Positions 1 to 6,209 of a stretch of DNA of 6,940 nt are shown here, piece by piece. The notes under the pieces are model-generated. The model saw only the letters and a program-made list of their open reading frames with translations, searched no databases and was not told the DNA's origin. The position numbers and the translations under genes were made by a program. Position 1 is the first letter of the stretch. The number at the start of each line of letters is the position of its first letter. The stretch is from positions 1 through 6,940 of the forward strand of contig QHXE01000627.1 of NCBI GenBank assembly GCA_003222835.1, read 5' to 3'. The DNA is from Acidobacteriota bacterium (lineage in GTDB: Bacteria > Acidobacteriota > Blastocatellia > Pyrinomonadales > Pyrinomonadaceae).

Positions 1-166
1 TCTCCGTCACTTCGTAGTAAATCTTGAACTGATGAGTTTCCGGCGCCAGCAGTTCGTAACGCGTGTAGGTGTCGGCAGAGATGTATTGACCGAACGCCGC
101 GGCGCACGAAGACGCTACGAACAGAACACCGATTAGCATTTCGCAGCTTTGCTTTAGCCGTTGCAT
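1..166 (-). CDS. Secreted protein of unknown function, N-terminal part (runs off window)
   Basis: Reading the minus strand from the ATG at 166 gives 55 codons with no stop before the window edge. The start is MQRLKQSCEMLIGVLFVASS, followed by CAAAFGQYISADTYTRYELL. This is a signal peptide: a basic n-region, a hydrophobic core at about residues 10-24, and a likely cleavage after AAAFG or nearby. The Cys in SSCAAA could suggest a lipobox, but LFVASSC is not a good L-[AS]-[GA]-C match, so ordinary signal peptidase I is preferred. A GAGGA ribosome binding site lies about 10 bases before the ATG, with GGGAGG further upstream, which supports this start. The mature part (ELLAPETHQFKIYYEVTE) resembles the start of a beta-rich periplasmic domain, but I do not recognise the family. 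It is divergent from the cassette that begins at 262. Confidence 0.75.
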   Translation of the reverse strand, partial: MQRLKQSCEMLIGVLFVASSCAAAFGQYISADTYTRYELLAPETHQFKIYYEVTE

Positions 167-368
167 TAATTTTGTCCTCAATCTCCTCCCAGCGACAATG
201 GAGGGATGATAAACTGATTTTGAGCGAATCGTCAGCAGGAAAATGGGTCGGAGCAGCGCAGATGGAAAAGGTAATAGAATTACTAAACCGCATGCAGGCC
301 GATGGCGTATTTGAAAAATTCGCGATTGGCGGCGGAATAGCGGCGATCTATTACCTGGAACCTTACCA

Positions 369-377
369 AACAGATGG
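369..377. repeat. Target-site duplication, left copy (aacagatgg)
   Basis: Nine bases directly abutting the left terminal repeat at 378. They are identical to 570-578 on the other side of the element. In the coding frame they cover part of the Gln-Thr-Asp-Gly codons. Confidence 0.85.
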
Positions 378-569
378 GGGTGTAATTAAATGTGAGAGTC
401 GCCACGAATCGTGTCAGAACCGCGAGCGGTAGCGACCGGATCAAACAGTAATTAAACGAAATAAGCGTTTATGGTGAGTTGTGTGTGGGATCCGGTCGCT
501 ACCGCTCGCGGTTCTGACACGACGCTGATGGATGCCCCGGTAGCGCAGCTCTCATTTTTAATTGCACCC
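378..569. mobile_element. 192-bp MITE-like element with terminal inverted repeats, carrying an internal hairpin repeat
   Basis: The left end (378-398, starting gggtgtaattaaa) and the right end (549-569, ending ttttaattgcaccc) are inverted copies matching at 18 of 21 positions. The element is flanked by identical 9-bp copies of aacagatgg at 369-377 and 570-578, the hallmark of a transposition target duplication. It has no plausible coding capacity, so it must have been moved by a transposase encoded elsewhere. Inside are two arms of a perfect 33-bp inverted repeat (410-442 and 489-521) around a 46-base AT-richer loop. The spacer between terminal and internal repeats is 11 bases on the left and 27 on the right. 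A 9-bp duplication is known for several insertion-sequence families (for example IS1 and parts of IS4), but the ends do not let me name one. Confidence 0.85.
410..521. repeat. REP-like hairpin repeat, copy 1 (inside the mobile element)
   Basis: The left arm 410-442 and right arm 489-521 are perfect inverted copies of 33 bases. The core is ACCGCGAGCGGTAGCGACC, and each arm also contains a mini-palindrome, CCGC-GA-GCGG. A transcript could fold into a very stable long stem with a 46-base loop. The arrangement, two head-to-head REP-like units with a short spacer, resembles the bacterial interspersed mosaic elements built from REP sequences. The same core recurs at 4062-4187 with a different loop. 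The repeat brings an in-frame TAG (430-432) that ends the left half of the broken gene. Confidence 0.85.
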
Positions 570-578
570 AACAGATGG
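570..578. repeat. Target-site duplication, right copy (aacagatgg)
   Basis: Identical to 369-377 and directly abutting the right terminal repeat that ends at 569. Joining the two copies rebuilds the nucleotidyltransferase-like reading frame without a shift. Confidence 0.85.
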
Positions 579-929
579 TGTCGCTGGAACCTATTTACAG
601 GAGAAACTGGGTTACCATTCCGTCGAGGAAGGTGTCGGTATTCTGATCGAAGATTGGCCAGTGCAATTCATTCCAATTGCTGAGTCGGTGCAGGAAGAAG
701 CTGTAATGAACGCACGGCGAGTAACTTTCGGCGACAATCGAACGCCCGTTTTCACGGCCGAACACTTGGCGGCTGAACTTCTGCGCTCGGGAAGGCTTAA
801 GGACCTTGTCCGGGTAATTGATTTGATGAAATCGGATCAGTTCGACGCGGCTCTTTTTCAAGACGTCGTTCAGCGTCACGGCTTGAGTGCGAAGTGGAAA
901 GAGTTTGTCGTACGTTTCGATCTGGAGGC

Positions 930-1160
930 ATGATGAGTCGCGACACATTAGACTTTAGCAAGATGACCATAGACGACCTGTTCCGCGCCAAGGAGGAGCG
1001 CAGGCGGCGCCTCGCCCGCCTGCCTTTCGAACAAAAGATCGAGATTGTGAAGAGGCTTCAGTCGGTCGCTAGAGTAATCAAACCCATTCGAGAAGCTCGA
1101 CGAAAGATGCTAAGTGAGTCTGAGGAAACGCCCGATAGAACGACCGGCTCTTTGAACTGA
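930..1160 (+). CDS. Small charged partner protein of the nucleotidyltransferase-like gene (possible antitoxin)
   Basis: This 76-residue protein starts MMSRDTLDFSKMTIDDLFRA and continues KEERRRRLARLPFEQKIEIV, then KRLQSVARVIKPIREARRKM. The ATG at 930 overlaps the TGA (931-933) of the upstream gene in an ATGA arrangement, and GGAGG at about 924-928 is a close ribosome binding site; both support translational coupling. The protein is soluble and strongly basic in its middle, with predicted helices and no membrane segment. Small proteins of the pattern 'LFRAKEERRRRLAxLPFEQKIxIVxRLQ' commonly sit beside AbiEii/MNT-like nucleotidyltransferases, so an antitoxin or accessory role is likely, but this is inferred from gene pairing. 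The reading frame is intact although its partner is broken. An in-frame start at 894 is rejected because it lies inside the upstream coding sequence and lacks a ribosome binding site. Confidence 0.75.
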   Translation: MMSRDTLDFSKMTIDDLFRAKEERRRRLARLPFEQKIEIVKRLQSVARVIKPIREARRKMLSESEETPDRTTGSLN

Positions 1161-1191
1161 ACGTTCTGTGCCCTTTCCGTTCCCTGTCGGC

Positions 1192-2200
1192 CTATTTCGC
1201 AACCACGCCGATGTTGGCGATTGTCGCTCCTTTGGTCATTGACGGCACGGCGCAAACATAAAGCGCCACACCCGCTACCGGCGCGCGCGCTTCAAAGCTA
1301 ATCTTGCCGACGTAATCTGTGACGTAGCCGATTTTCATTCCCTGCTCAACGTAGGTTCCGCGTTTGACCAGCGGATAGAAGATGCCGGTTTGTTCGCTTG
1401 CCAGGGTCACGACTTTTTCGATCCAAACTGGATGTTCGATCACGGAGGGAGCACCGGGCAGCATCTTCAGATAACGCATCACGTTCAGGCAGCCATTTAC
1501 GAGCGCGTTGAGATCGTCAGTTTCAACGGTCCCGGCGTGTCCGGCCTCAGCGGTGATCGATGGCTTGCCGCGCGTGGTGGCGGTGTTTTCCAGATAGCGC
1601 GAAGCCTGCGGATCCTTGGGCCGATCGGCTGAGATGATGATGTGATCGAGGCCGAATGCCAACACCATCTCGCGCGAAATCTGGTCCTGCTTTTCATTGC
1701 CCGTCTTCGTCCAGTAACTGTAAGGCCGCAGGCTCTCGTCCAGATCGCCGCCGTGCAGATCGATCAAATGATCGCATTGCTCGACTACCTGTTTCGTGAT
1801 CACATATGACGCGCGCTCAGTCTGCGTGCCATCGATCTTGCCGGGATAGAAGCGATTCATGCTCTTGCGATCTATAGGGTTGAGGTGCGGCACCTTCTGT
1901 TGAAATCTCCGCGGGATTCAGCGTTACGATCAACTTCTCGAGCGCGATGATCGAAGTGTATTCAGTTCCATGCGCGCCCGCGACCAGCGCCAGCACGGGT
2001 CCCGGCTTCGCGCCCTGAAAGACAGCGACGGGAATGCTCAGACCGGCGTCGACTCCCGGCGGCACTTCGATTGTCCCGGTCGCTTTGTGTCCGCGCGCGG
2101 CCGTCGCGGTGCCGACTGTAAAAGTCCCTCGCTGTTGCGCGACAGACATAACGACGAGAACAGACGCGACTAATCCCGCGGCGGATACGAATCGGCTCAT
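1192..2200 (-). pseudogene. Secreted aspartoacylase/succinylglutamate desuccinylase-family (M14-like) protein, frame broken by a short internal loss
   Basis: From the ATG at 2200 the protein begins MSRFVSAAGLVASVLVVMSV-AQQ, a clear signal peptide, then a beta-rich prodomain-like stretch and GAHGTE at residues 75-80, whose His77 and Glu80 match the first zinc-ligand pair of the family. The frame reaches LNPAEIS (about 1901) and then loses sense. A frame one base on continues FQQKVPHLNPIDRKSMNRFYPG (F at 1903-1905), the substrate-binding NR-F-PG motif, DLHGGDLDE (third zinc His), and a C-terminal beta domain, ending at the TAG 1192-1194. Relatives have a strand such as GTVIxVPxxN between NPAEIS and SF. 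That strand is missing here, so about 14-15 codons, a number of bases of form 3n+2, have gone. Family enzymes cleave N-acyl amino acids or related amides with zinc; a secreted version would act in the periplasm. An upstream ATG at 2248 with AGAGG is also possible, but it would add a polar stretch before the signal peptide; GGGAG precedes the ATG at 2200. A sequencing or assembly error cannot be excluded. Confidence 0.8.
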
Positions 2201-2266
2201 GTATTTTCTCCCATCAATCAATCTGTTAGGTTGTGAACAGTGTTTCATGCTGATTACCTCTAAACC

Positions 2267-4003
2267 TTACCGCGGCAATCCAACGCGGCGCACCAGGTCG
2301 GCGAAGCGAGCGTCCGAGCGCAGGCTGTCCAAGGTCGGATTCGTTAGCAGGCTGACCATTTGCATATCATGCTGTTCATAAGCCTTGTTGAGCCACTCAA
2401 ATGCTTTGTCGGTTTGGCCCAGCGCGGTGTGGATTTCGGCGATCGAGTGCGGCGACACATTGACGACTCCAGGCAATTGATCGGTGTCCTGGGCCGACGC
2501 AGTTAGCTCATCCAGCAGCTTAATCGCTTTGTTTCGTTTCCCGGATTTGGCGTAGGCATGAGCAATGATTGCTTTCATTGCCATCTCGACCGGCGCCACG
2601 CCTTTTGAAAGCTCCAGCACCTTTTGATATTCAGCCATCGCTTGCTCAAACAATCCCTGCTGCACATAGACGTTGCCGAGCACGCTGTGGGCCGCCGGAA
2701 AGTTGGGTTCCATCTCGATAATTTTCTGAAGGTGCGCTACTGCTGTGTCGTAATCGCGCGCCAGATACGAGGCTAGGGCTGGAGTCATGTTCATAAGTAG
2801 GGAGAGCGGATCAAGATCGACTGCGACCTTTGCTTCGACCGCAGCCTCTTCATGACGACCCGTGTTCGCAAAATAGATCGCCGACCAGGAATGAGCCTCC
2901 GCATAATTTGGATTTAGATCAAGCGCTTGTTTGAACGCTCTTTCCGCGCCGGCAAAGTCCCAATCATAAATGAATTTGAAAAAGCCCAGCGAGGCGTGGG
3001 CCTCGCCCAGGTTCTGGTCAAGCTCCAGAGCTTTGCTCAGGGCCTGCTTCGCTTCGACCGGCTTGGCGAAGTAATTGTAACCATCGCCCAATGCTGCATA
3101 AGCCAAGGCGTAGTGCGGATCGTTACGGACAGCTTGTTGGTGGTGTTCGATTCCTTTTTGCACGCCCTCGACCGTAAGCTTGTTAAAGTAGTAGCGACCC
3201 TTCAGATAAAGCTGATAAGCCTCAGTGCTTTCGGTGTGCCGTCTGGTCAATCGTTTTTGATCTTCACTGGTCAGCTTCAAGCGCAGCTTGTCAGTGATCT
3301 CGCGGGCGATTGCTTCCTGCATCGTGAAAAGATCCGCAGGGTTTCGAATGTACTGCGCGCCCCAAATGTGGGTGTCGTCGCGCGCATCGACCAGTTCAGC
3401 GCTGATCGAAAGTAGATCGTCATGCTTGGCGACGCGGCCCGTCAGGACGGCCTGTACCTTCAATTCATGACCTATGACGGACGCATCGGTTTCGCATCCT
3501 TTGTAACGAAAGGTCGAATTGCGCGACATGACTCTGAGCTGGGCCAACTGCGACAGGTTGTTGATCAGAGTTTCCGCGATTCCGTCCGCGAGGTACGCAA
3601 GACTTGGATCGCTTGCAATGTTAACGAAGGGCAGGATGGCTATCGAATCGATCGCCGGCCGGGAACGTTCTGCGGGTACTTCCTTCACCTGCGCGACAAA
3701 GCGATACCCGCGCCAGGGAACCGTCTCAATGTATTGATGCTCGCGCGAATGTTCGCCGAGCGCGTTTCGCAAAGTGGAGATATTTCGGGCGATGTTTCCT
3801 TCTTCGACGGCAGTGTTGGGCCAGACGAGTTTCATGACCTCGTCCTTGCTGAGAATGTGCCCGCTGTTTTGCACCAACACGAGAAGCACGTCGAAAACCT
3901 TTGGCCGCAGTGGCACAACCTCGCCATTGCGCAGCAGCCGCCGCTCGCGCGCGTCCACGCGGAATGGGCCAAACTCATAAGATCTTCTCGTCTGCCAGAA
4001 CAT
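2267..4003 (-). CDS. Winged-helix transcriptional regulator with TolB-like domain and TPR repeats (CadC-like type)
   Basis: 578 residues from the ATG at 4003. Residues about 8-104 form an OmpR/PhoB-type winged helix: YEFGPFRVDARERRLLRNGE, then VVPLRPKVFDVLLVLV, the recognition part EEGNIARNISTLRNALGE and the wing YIETVPWRGYRFVA. Residues about 117-265 (IDSIAILPFVNIASDPSLAY, with YLADGIAETLINNLSQL and VQAVLTGRV) resemble the TolB/FlgO-like domain found in this protein class. From about 275 to 560 there are several TPR helix pairs, for example NPNYAEAHSWSAIYFANTGR and EPNFPAAHSVLGNVYVQQG. No transmembrane helix is evident, unlike true CadC, so it is probably a cytoplasmic DNA-binding protein whose TPRs bind a partner. 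An in-frame TTG at 4048 would add 15 residues, but homologs start a few residues before YEFG, so 4003 is preferred, although no strong ribosome binding site is visible. The broken desuccinylase-like gene follows 66 bp downstream on the same strand. The target genes are unknown. Confidence 0.88.
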   Translation of the reverse strand: MFWQTRRSYEFGPFRVDARERRLLRNGEVVPLRPKVFDVLLVLVQNSGHILSKDEVMKLVWPNTAVEEGNIARNISTLRNALGEHSREHQYIETVPWRGYRFVAQVKEVPAERSRPAIDSIAILPFVNIASDPSLAYLADGIAETLINNLSQLAQLRVMSRNSTFRYKGCETDASVIGHELKVQAVLTGRVAKHDDLLSISAELVDARDDTHIWGAQYIRNPADLFTMQEAIAREITDKLRLKLTSEDQKRLTRRHTESTEAYQLYLKGRYYFNKLTVEGVQKGIEHHQQAVRNDPHYALAYAALGDGYNYFAKPVEAKQALSKALELDQNLGEAHASLGFFKFIYDWDFAGAERAFKQALDLNPNYAEAHSWSAIYFANTGRHEEAAVEAKVAVDLDPLSLLMNMTPALASYLARDYDTAVAHLQKIIEMEPNFPAAHSVLGNVYVQQGLFEQAMAEYQKVLELSKGVAPVEMAMKAIIAHAYAKSGKRNKAIKLLDELTASAQDTDQLPGVVNVSPHSIAEIHTALGQTDKAFEWLNKAYEQHDMQMVSLLTNPTLDSLRSDARFADLVRRVGLPR

Positions 4004-4061
4004 CACGTTTGGTTTAGAGAAATTCAGATGCCTGTGTTCAAAGTTCAACCTTTAGGTTACC

Positions 4062-4187
4062 GTCCACGTGTCAGTACCGCGAGCGGTAGCGACCGGATCA
4101 TACACCTACTTTGAGGGGAAATACCGTCGTCAATCAAACGTGATGGCAGGATCCGGTCGCTACCGCTCGCGGTACTGACACGTGGAC
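4062..4187. repeat. REP-like hairpin repeat, copy 2 (intergenic)
   Basis: Left arm 4062-4099 and right arm 4150-4187 are perfect inverted copies of 38 bases around a 50-base loop. The core ACCGCGAGCGGTAGCGACC and the flanking GTGTCAG and GGATC are shared with the copy at 410-521. The base after GTCAG is T here and A in copy 1, and in each copy the opposite arm carries the matching complement. The loops are not alike. I see no convincing target duplication or the gggtg-type terminal repeats around this copy, so it may have moved alone or lost its surroundings. It lies 59 bp before the regulator start at 4003 and 185 bp before the NTF2-like gene at 4372, so it could affect transcription or message ends on either side. 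Confidence 0.85.
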
Positions 4188-4222
4188 ACAAGCTGAACTC
4201 AAACTCTTTTCTCCGCTTGGAC

Positions 4223-4252
4223 CATCCGCACTCTTTCCGAAACTTTTCCGAA
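4223..4252. promoter_or_regulatory. Phased direct repeats, candidate operator for a winged-helix regulator
   Basis: TTTCCGAA occurs at 4234-4241 and again at 4245-4252, exactly 11 bases apart. A weaker relative, CATCCGCA, sits one more 11-base step upstream at 4223-4230. OmpR/PhoB-class winged helices bind direct repeats with an 11-base period in tandem on one DNA face, and the adjacent divergent gene encodes such a domain. The binding protein and the gene controlled are inferred; the repeats themselves are plain in the sequence. Confidence 0.4.
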
Positions 4253-4371
4253 CTCTCGAAGGACTTGCGGTCCGCCTTGGAGGTATCTTCCTCATGCAGA
4301 AGTCGCGGGTGATTCTAGTGAAAGAAACGCGGCTGGAGCAAATGGATTCAAGCACCAAAGGAAATCAACCA

Positions 4372-4788
4372 ATGAACGAAGTCGAAAATGAAATACGCAA
4401 ACTGGAAGAAGAACTCACGCAGACTGAGATGCGACTCGACGTCGAAGCACTCGATCGCGTCTACGCCGACGACATCATGGTCACGGCCCCGATTGGCATT
4501 TGTGTCGACAAACCAGCGGTAATGACCGAGGTGCGCCAGGCCGCCGAGAAAGCTGTGGTCGGAAAATACGATAAGACCGATCTAAAAGCGCGTGCCTATG
4601 GCGATACCGCGGTGACGAGCTACCGCATGGCAGCAGAAGCAACCTTCGAAGGGATGGAGATCAAACGCCAGTTATGTATTACCAACGTCTGGATGAAGCG
4701 CAATGGCGGTTGGCAGGTCGTCGCGAGACACACCGCCAGTCTCCCCGGAGACACGCCATCCGCGCAGAACTGCGAGCGAACTTCGTAG
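4372..4788 (+). CDS. NTF2-like (SnoaL/DUF4440-type) small protein
   Basis: 138 residues from the ATG at 4372, which has AAAGGAAA about 9-12 bases upstream. Earlier in-frame ATGs at 4294 and 4342 are less likely because they would add a polar tail not usual in the family. The protein starts MNEVENEIRKLEEELTQTEM and has the family pattern: an N-terminal helix, then LDVEALDRVYADDIMVTAPIG, a middle helix, AYGDTAVTSYRMAAEA (beta strands), and the end strand pair CITNVWMKRNGGWQVVARHTA. Such proteins form a cone-shaped alpha+beta fold and include small enzymes and ligand-binding proteins; many DUF4440 members have no known reaction. There is no signal peptide, so it should be cytoplasmic. No operon partner is evident; the next gene starts 307 bp later. 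The specific substrate cannot be read from the sequence. Confidence 0.85.
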   Translation: MNEVENEIRKLEEELTQTEMRLDVEALDRVYADDIMVTAPIGICVDKPAVMTEVRQAAEKAVVGKYDKTDLKARAYGDTAVTSYRMAAEATFEGMEIKRQLCITNVWMKRNGGWQVVARHTASLPGDTPSAQNCERTS

Positions 4789-5095
4789 CGATCGAGTCTT
4801 TGTTCTTAATTCGCTTGTTCGATGGCCGACTTTCAGGTTGGCTAAGAGTCAGGGCACGGCAGACCTTTTCCTCATGCCCCGCAACCGCAATGCCGACATG
4901 GGAAAGGCAGCCTTAAAGTTTTGCCTGGCGCCTTTCGATCATCTTCGCGACTTTGCGTGAAATGCTTCCTGACTGCAAGAATATTCCACGCAAAGGGGCA
5001 AAGCCCCTACTGAAGTCGCAAAGAACGTCCTACTCAAGTTAGACAGTGGCCGATAGCTCTCCGGGCCCTAAGTGCTAGAATGGACCTCGACAGAT
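4789..5095. other. Non-coding gap between the NTF2-like gene and the polymerase gene
   Basis: About 300 bases without a convincing gene. Short frames across 4674-4960 have no family resemblance and overlap the end of the preceding gene in another frame. The notable content is the CGCAAAG-type repeat at 4943-5023. No clear terminator with a T-run follows the stop at 4788, and I cannot assign a promoter for the polymerase gene with confidence. Confidence 0.6.
4943..5023. repeat. Inverted CGCAAAG-type repeat, one arm carrying a 20-bp insert with a small hairpin
   Basis: Arm 1 (4943-4959) reads cttcgcgactttgcgtg. The reverse complement of arm 2 is the same 17-base sequence with one mismatch, but split: CACGCAAA at 4987-4994 and GTCGCAAAG at 5015-5023 are separated by 20 extra bases (4995-5014). 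The extra segment is GGGGCAAAGCCCCTACTGAA and, with the base before it, contains the hairpin AGGGGC-AAA-GCCCCT (4994-5008). CGCAAAG-rich intergenic repeats are a common sight in several bacterial phyla, but their role is not established. Confidence 0.55.
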
Positions 5096-6088
5096 ATGCC
5101 TGTAGATAAAGCGAAACCGGCGAGACCCAAGCGTACGCGCGAGCGGGAAAGCTCGACCATTTCTCGCGAGGAGTTTCTCGCGCTCAAGAGCCCCAAGGGC
5201 AATCTAATTCTGGAAATTGACGGGGAGCACGTGTCGCTCACCCACCTCGACCGCGTCTATTGGCCCGACGAGAAGATCACCAAGTTCGATCTCCTTTGTT
5301 ACTACCTCCGGCTCGAGCCACACATTCTTCCCTTCCTCAAGGACCGGCCGGCTATCCTGCAACGTTACCCGCGCGGCATTAACGCGCCGATGTTCTTTCA
5401 GCAGGATTTGGAGAGCGCGCCGCGATTCATCAAGACTGTGCGCCTAACGAATCAAGAAGGCCGCGAGTTGAACTACGCGGTTTATACGACGATCGGTTCG
5501 CTGCTGCATTTTGTAAATCTGGGGACGATCGAACAACATCCCTGGCACTCGACAGTCAAGCATCTGGACCACCCGGATTACCTGATGCTCGATCTCGATC
5601 CCAAAGAAGCGCCGTGGAAAAATGTTCTGGAGGTGGCGCTGGTCTGCAAGGAAGTTTTTGACGAGGTTGGCTTGTCCGCGTTTCCGAAGACATCAGGATC
5701 GTCGGGCATACATGTCTATTTGCCGCTGAAACCAAAACACGATTACCGTAAGATAGCAGCCGTGGCCGAAGCTCTCGCGAGCGAAGTCGCACAGCGCGCT
5801 CCCAAAATCGCCACGATTCAACGCTCACTCGCCAAGCGCCAGAAGCAGCAGGTCTACGTCGACGCGATGCAAAATGCTCGTGGCAAGAGCATCGCCGCCG
5901 CGTACACCGCACGCGCCAAACCGGGCGCAACCGTGTCAATGCCGCTGACCTGGAAGCAGATTGAGAAAGGCGTAAAGATTTCGGATTTTACGATCAAGAA
6001 CGTTCCTGGATTGATAAAAAAGAATCGCGATGCGTGGGCGACATTTTTTGAGAGCCGGCAGGAATTGAGTTTCAAGATCGAAAAGTGA
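5096..6088 (+). CDS. LigD-type primase-polymerase (stand-alone PolDom)
   Basis: 330 residues from the ATG at 5096; the sequence from ESSTISREEFLALKSPKGN onward matches the polymerase domain of bacterial LigD, an archaeo-eukaryotic-primase-type enzyme of non-homologous end joining that adds NTPs or dNTPs at broken ends. The catalytic motifs are present: motif I LMLDLDP (Asp166 and Asp168), motif II TSGSSGIHVYLP (His206), and motif III QVYVDAMQN (Asp256). LTHLDRVYWP near the N-terminus, DRPAILQRYPRGI, and AAAYTARAKPGATVSMPLTW also fit. No ligase or phosphoesterase domain is attached, and no Ku or ligase gene is in the window, so partners would have to be elsewhere. A GTG start at 5072 is in frame and adds eight residues; neither start has a strong ribosome binding site. 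The basic N-terminal tail (KAKPARPKRTRERE) is typical of the family. Length and motif set suggest an intact, active protein. Confidence 0.93.
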   Translation: MPVDKAKPARPKRTRERESSTISREEFLALKSPKGNLILEIDGEHVSLTHLDRVYWPDEKITKFDLLCYYLRLEPHILPFLKDRPAILQRYPRGINAPMFFQQDLESAPRFIKTVRLTNQEGRELNYAVYTTIGSLLHFVNLGTIEQHPWHSTVKHLDHPDYLMLDLDPKEAPWKNVLEVALVCKEVFDEVGLSAFPKTSGSSGIHVYLPLKPKHDYRKIAAVAEALASEVAQRAPKIATIQRSLAKRQKQQVYVDAMQNARGKSIAAAYTARAKPGATVSMPLTWKQIEKGVKISDFTIKNVPGLIKKNRDAWATFFESRQELSFKIEK

Positions 6089-6209
6089 TTACTAAGAAGT
6101 CATCAGTGTATTCCTGGTGGCACAGTTGTCGACAGTACGAGTCTAATATTCGCATCGTCCTGTCTAAACCAAAGTGAGAGTTTTCAGGTCGTCACCCCTA
6201 AACCCGCTC
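6089..6209. other. Convergent intergenic gap, nothing recognisable
   Basis: About 120 bases between the polymerase stop and the receptor stop in convergent orientation. A bidirectional terminator would be expected here, but I see no strong GC-rich stem followed by a T-run on either strand. Confidence 0.5.

Larger units (their letters stand above)
262..933 (+). pseudogene. Nucleotidyltransferase-like protein (AbiEii/MNT-type), interrupted by a mobile element
   Basis: Two exon-like halves are split by the element at 378-569. The left half, from the ATG at 262 (GGAG upstream), encodes MEKVIELLNRMQADGVFEKF then AIGGGIAAIYYLEPYQTD. The right half (579-933) encodes VAGTYLQEKLGYHS... and ends KWKEFVVRFDLEA. 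Removing the element plus one 9-bp target copy restores one frame of 156 codons across the Gly codon at the join. The AIGG(G/A)xAAxxYxEP motif and the C-terminal RPKDL-like segment (here SGRLKDLVRVIDLM), then RHGLSAKWKEF, fit nucleotidyltransferases often filed under AbiEii/MNT-like toxins. Members usually carry a D-x-D-V-F metal-binding segment right after the EP..T motif. Here the rebuilt protein goes straight from YQTDG to VAGTY, so the catalytic aspartates seem absent even before the insertion. In the present sequence the left half runs into the element and stops at 430-432 (TAG). A start at 172 is possible in frame, but 262 fits the family N-terminus. Family assignment is from memory of motifs, not a search. 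Confidence 0.8.

Noticed and set aside
471..683. Plus-strand frame starting inside the mobile element
   Set aside because: It consists of hairpin and terminal-repeat sequence running into the gene's right half in the wrong frame, so it is not a transposase or other element protein.
595..948. Minus-strand frame of 117 codons opposite the nucleotidyltransferase right half
   Set aside because: The plus-strand frame has clear family motifs and restores with the left half; the antisense frame has none.
3422..4114. Long plus-strand open frame (230 codons) opposite the regulator
   Set aside because: It lies antisense to the well-supported winged-helix/TPR gene, has no family resemblance, and its end is formed by the hairpin repeat (SGSDRI).
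4062..4187. Hairpin as a CRISPR repeat or riboswitch
   Set aside because: There is a single inverted pair, not direct repeats with spacers, and the same core occurs inside an inserted element, which fits a dispersed repeat.
4134..4358. Minus-strand frame of 74 codons across the hairpin
   Set aside because: Its PRAVATGS stretch comes from translating the hairpin arm; there is no ribosome binding site or family match.
4994..5008. AGGGGC-AAA-GCCCCT as an intrinsic terminator
   Set aside because: No T-run follows on either strand, it is over 200 bases past the nearest stop, and it is better explained as part of the insert in the CGCAAAG repeat.
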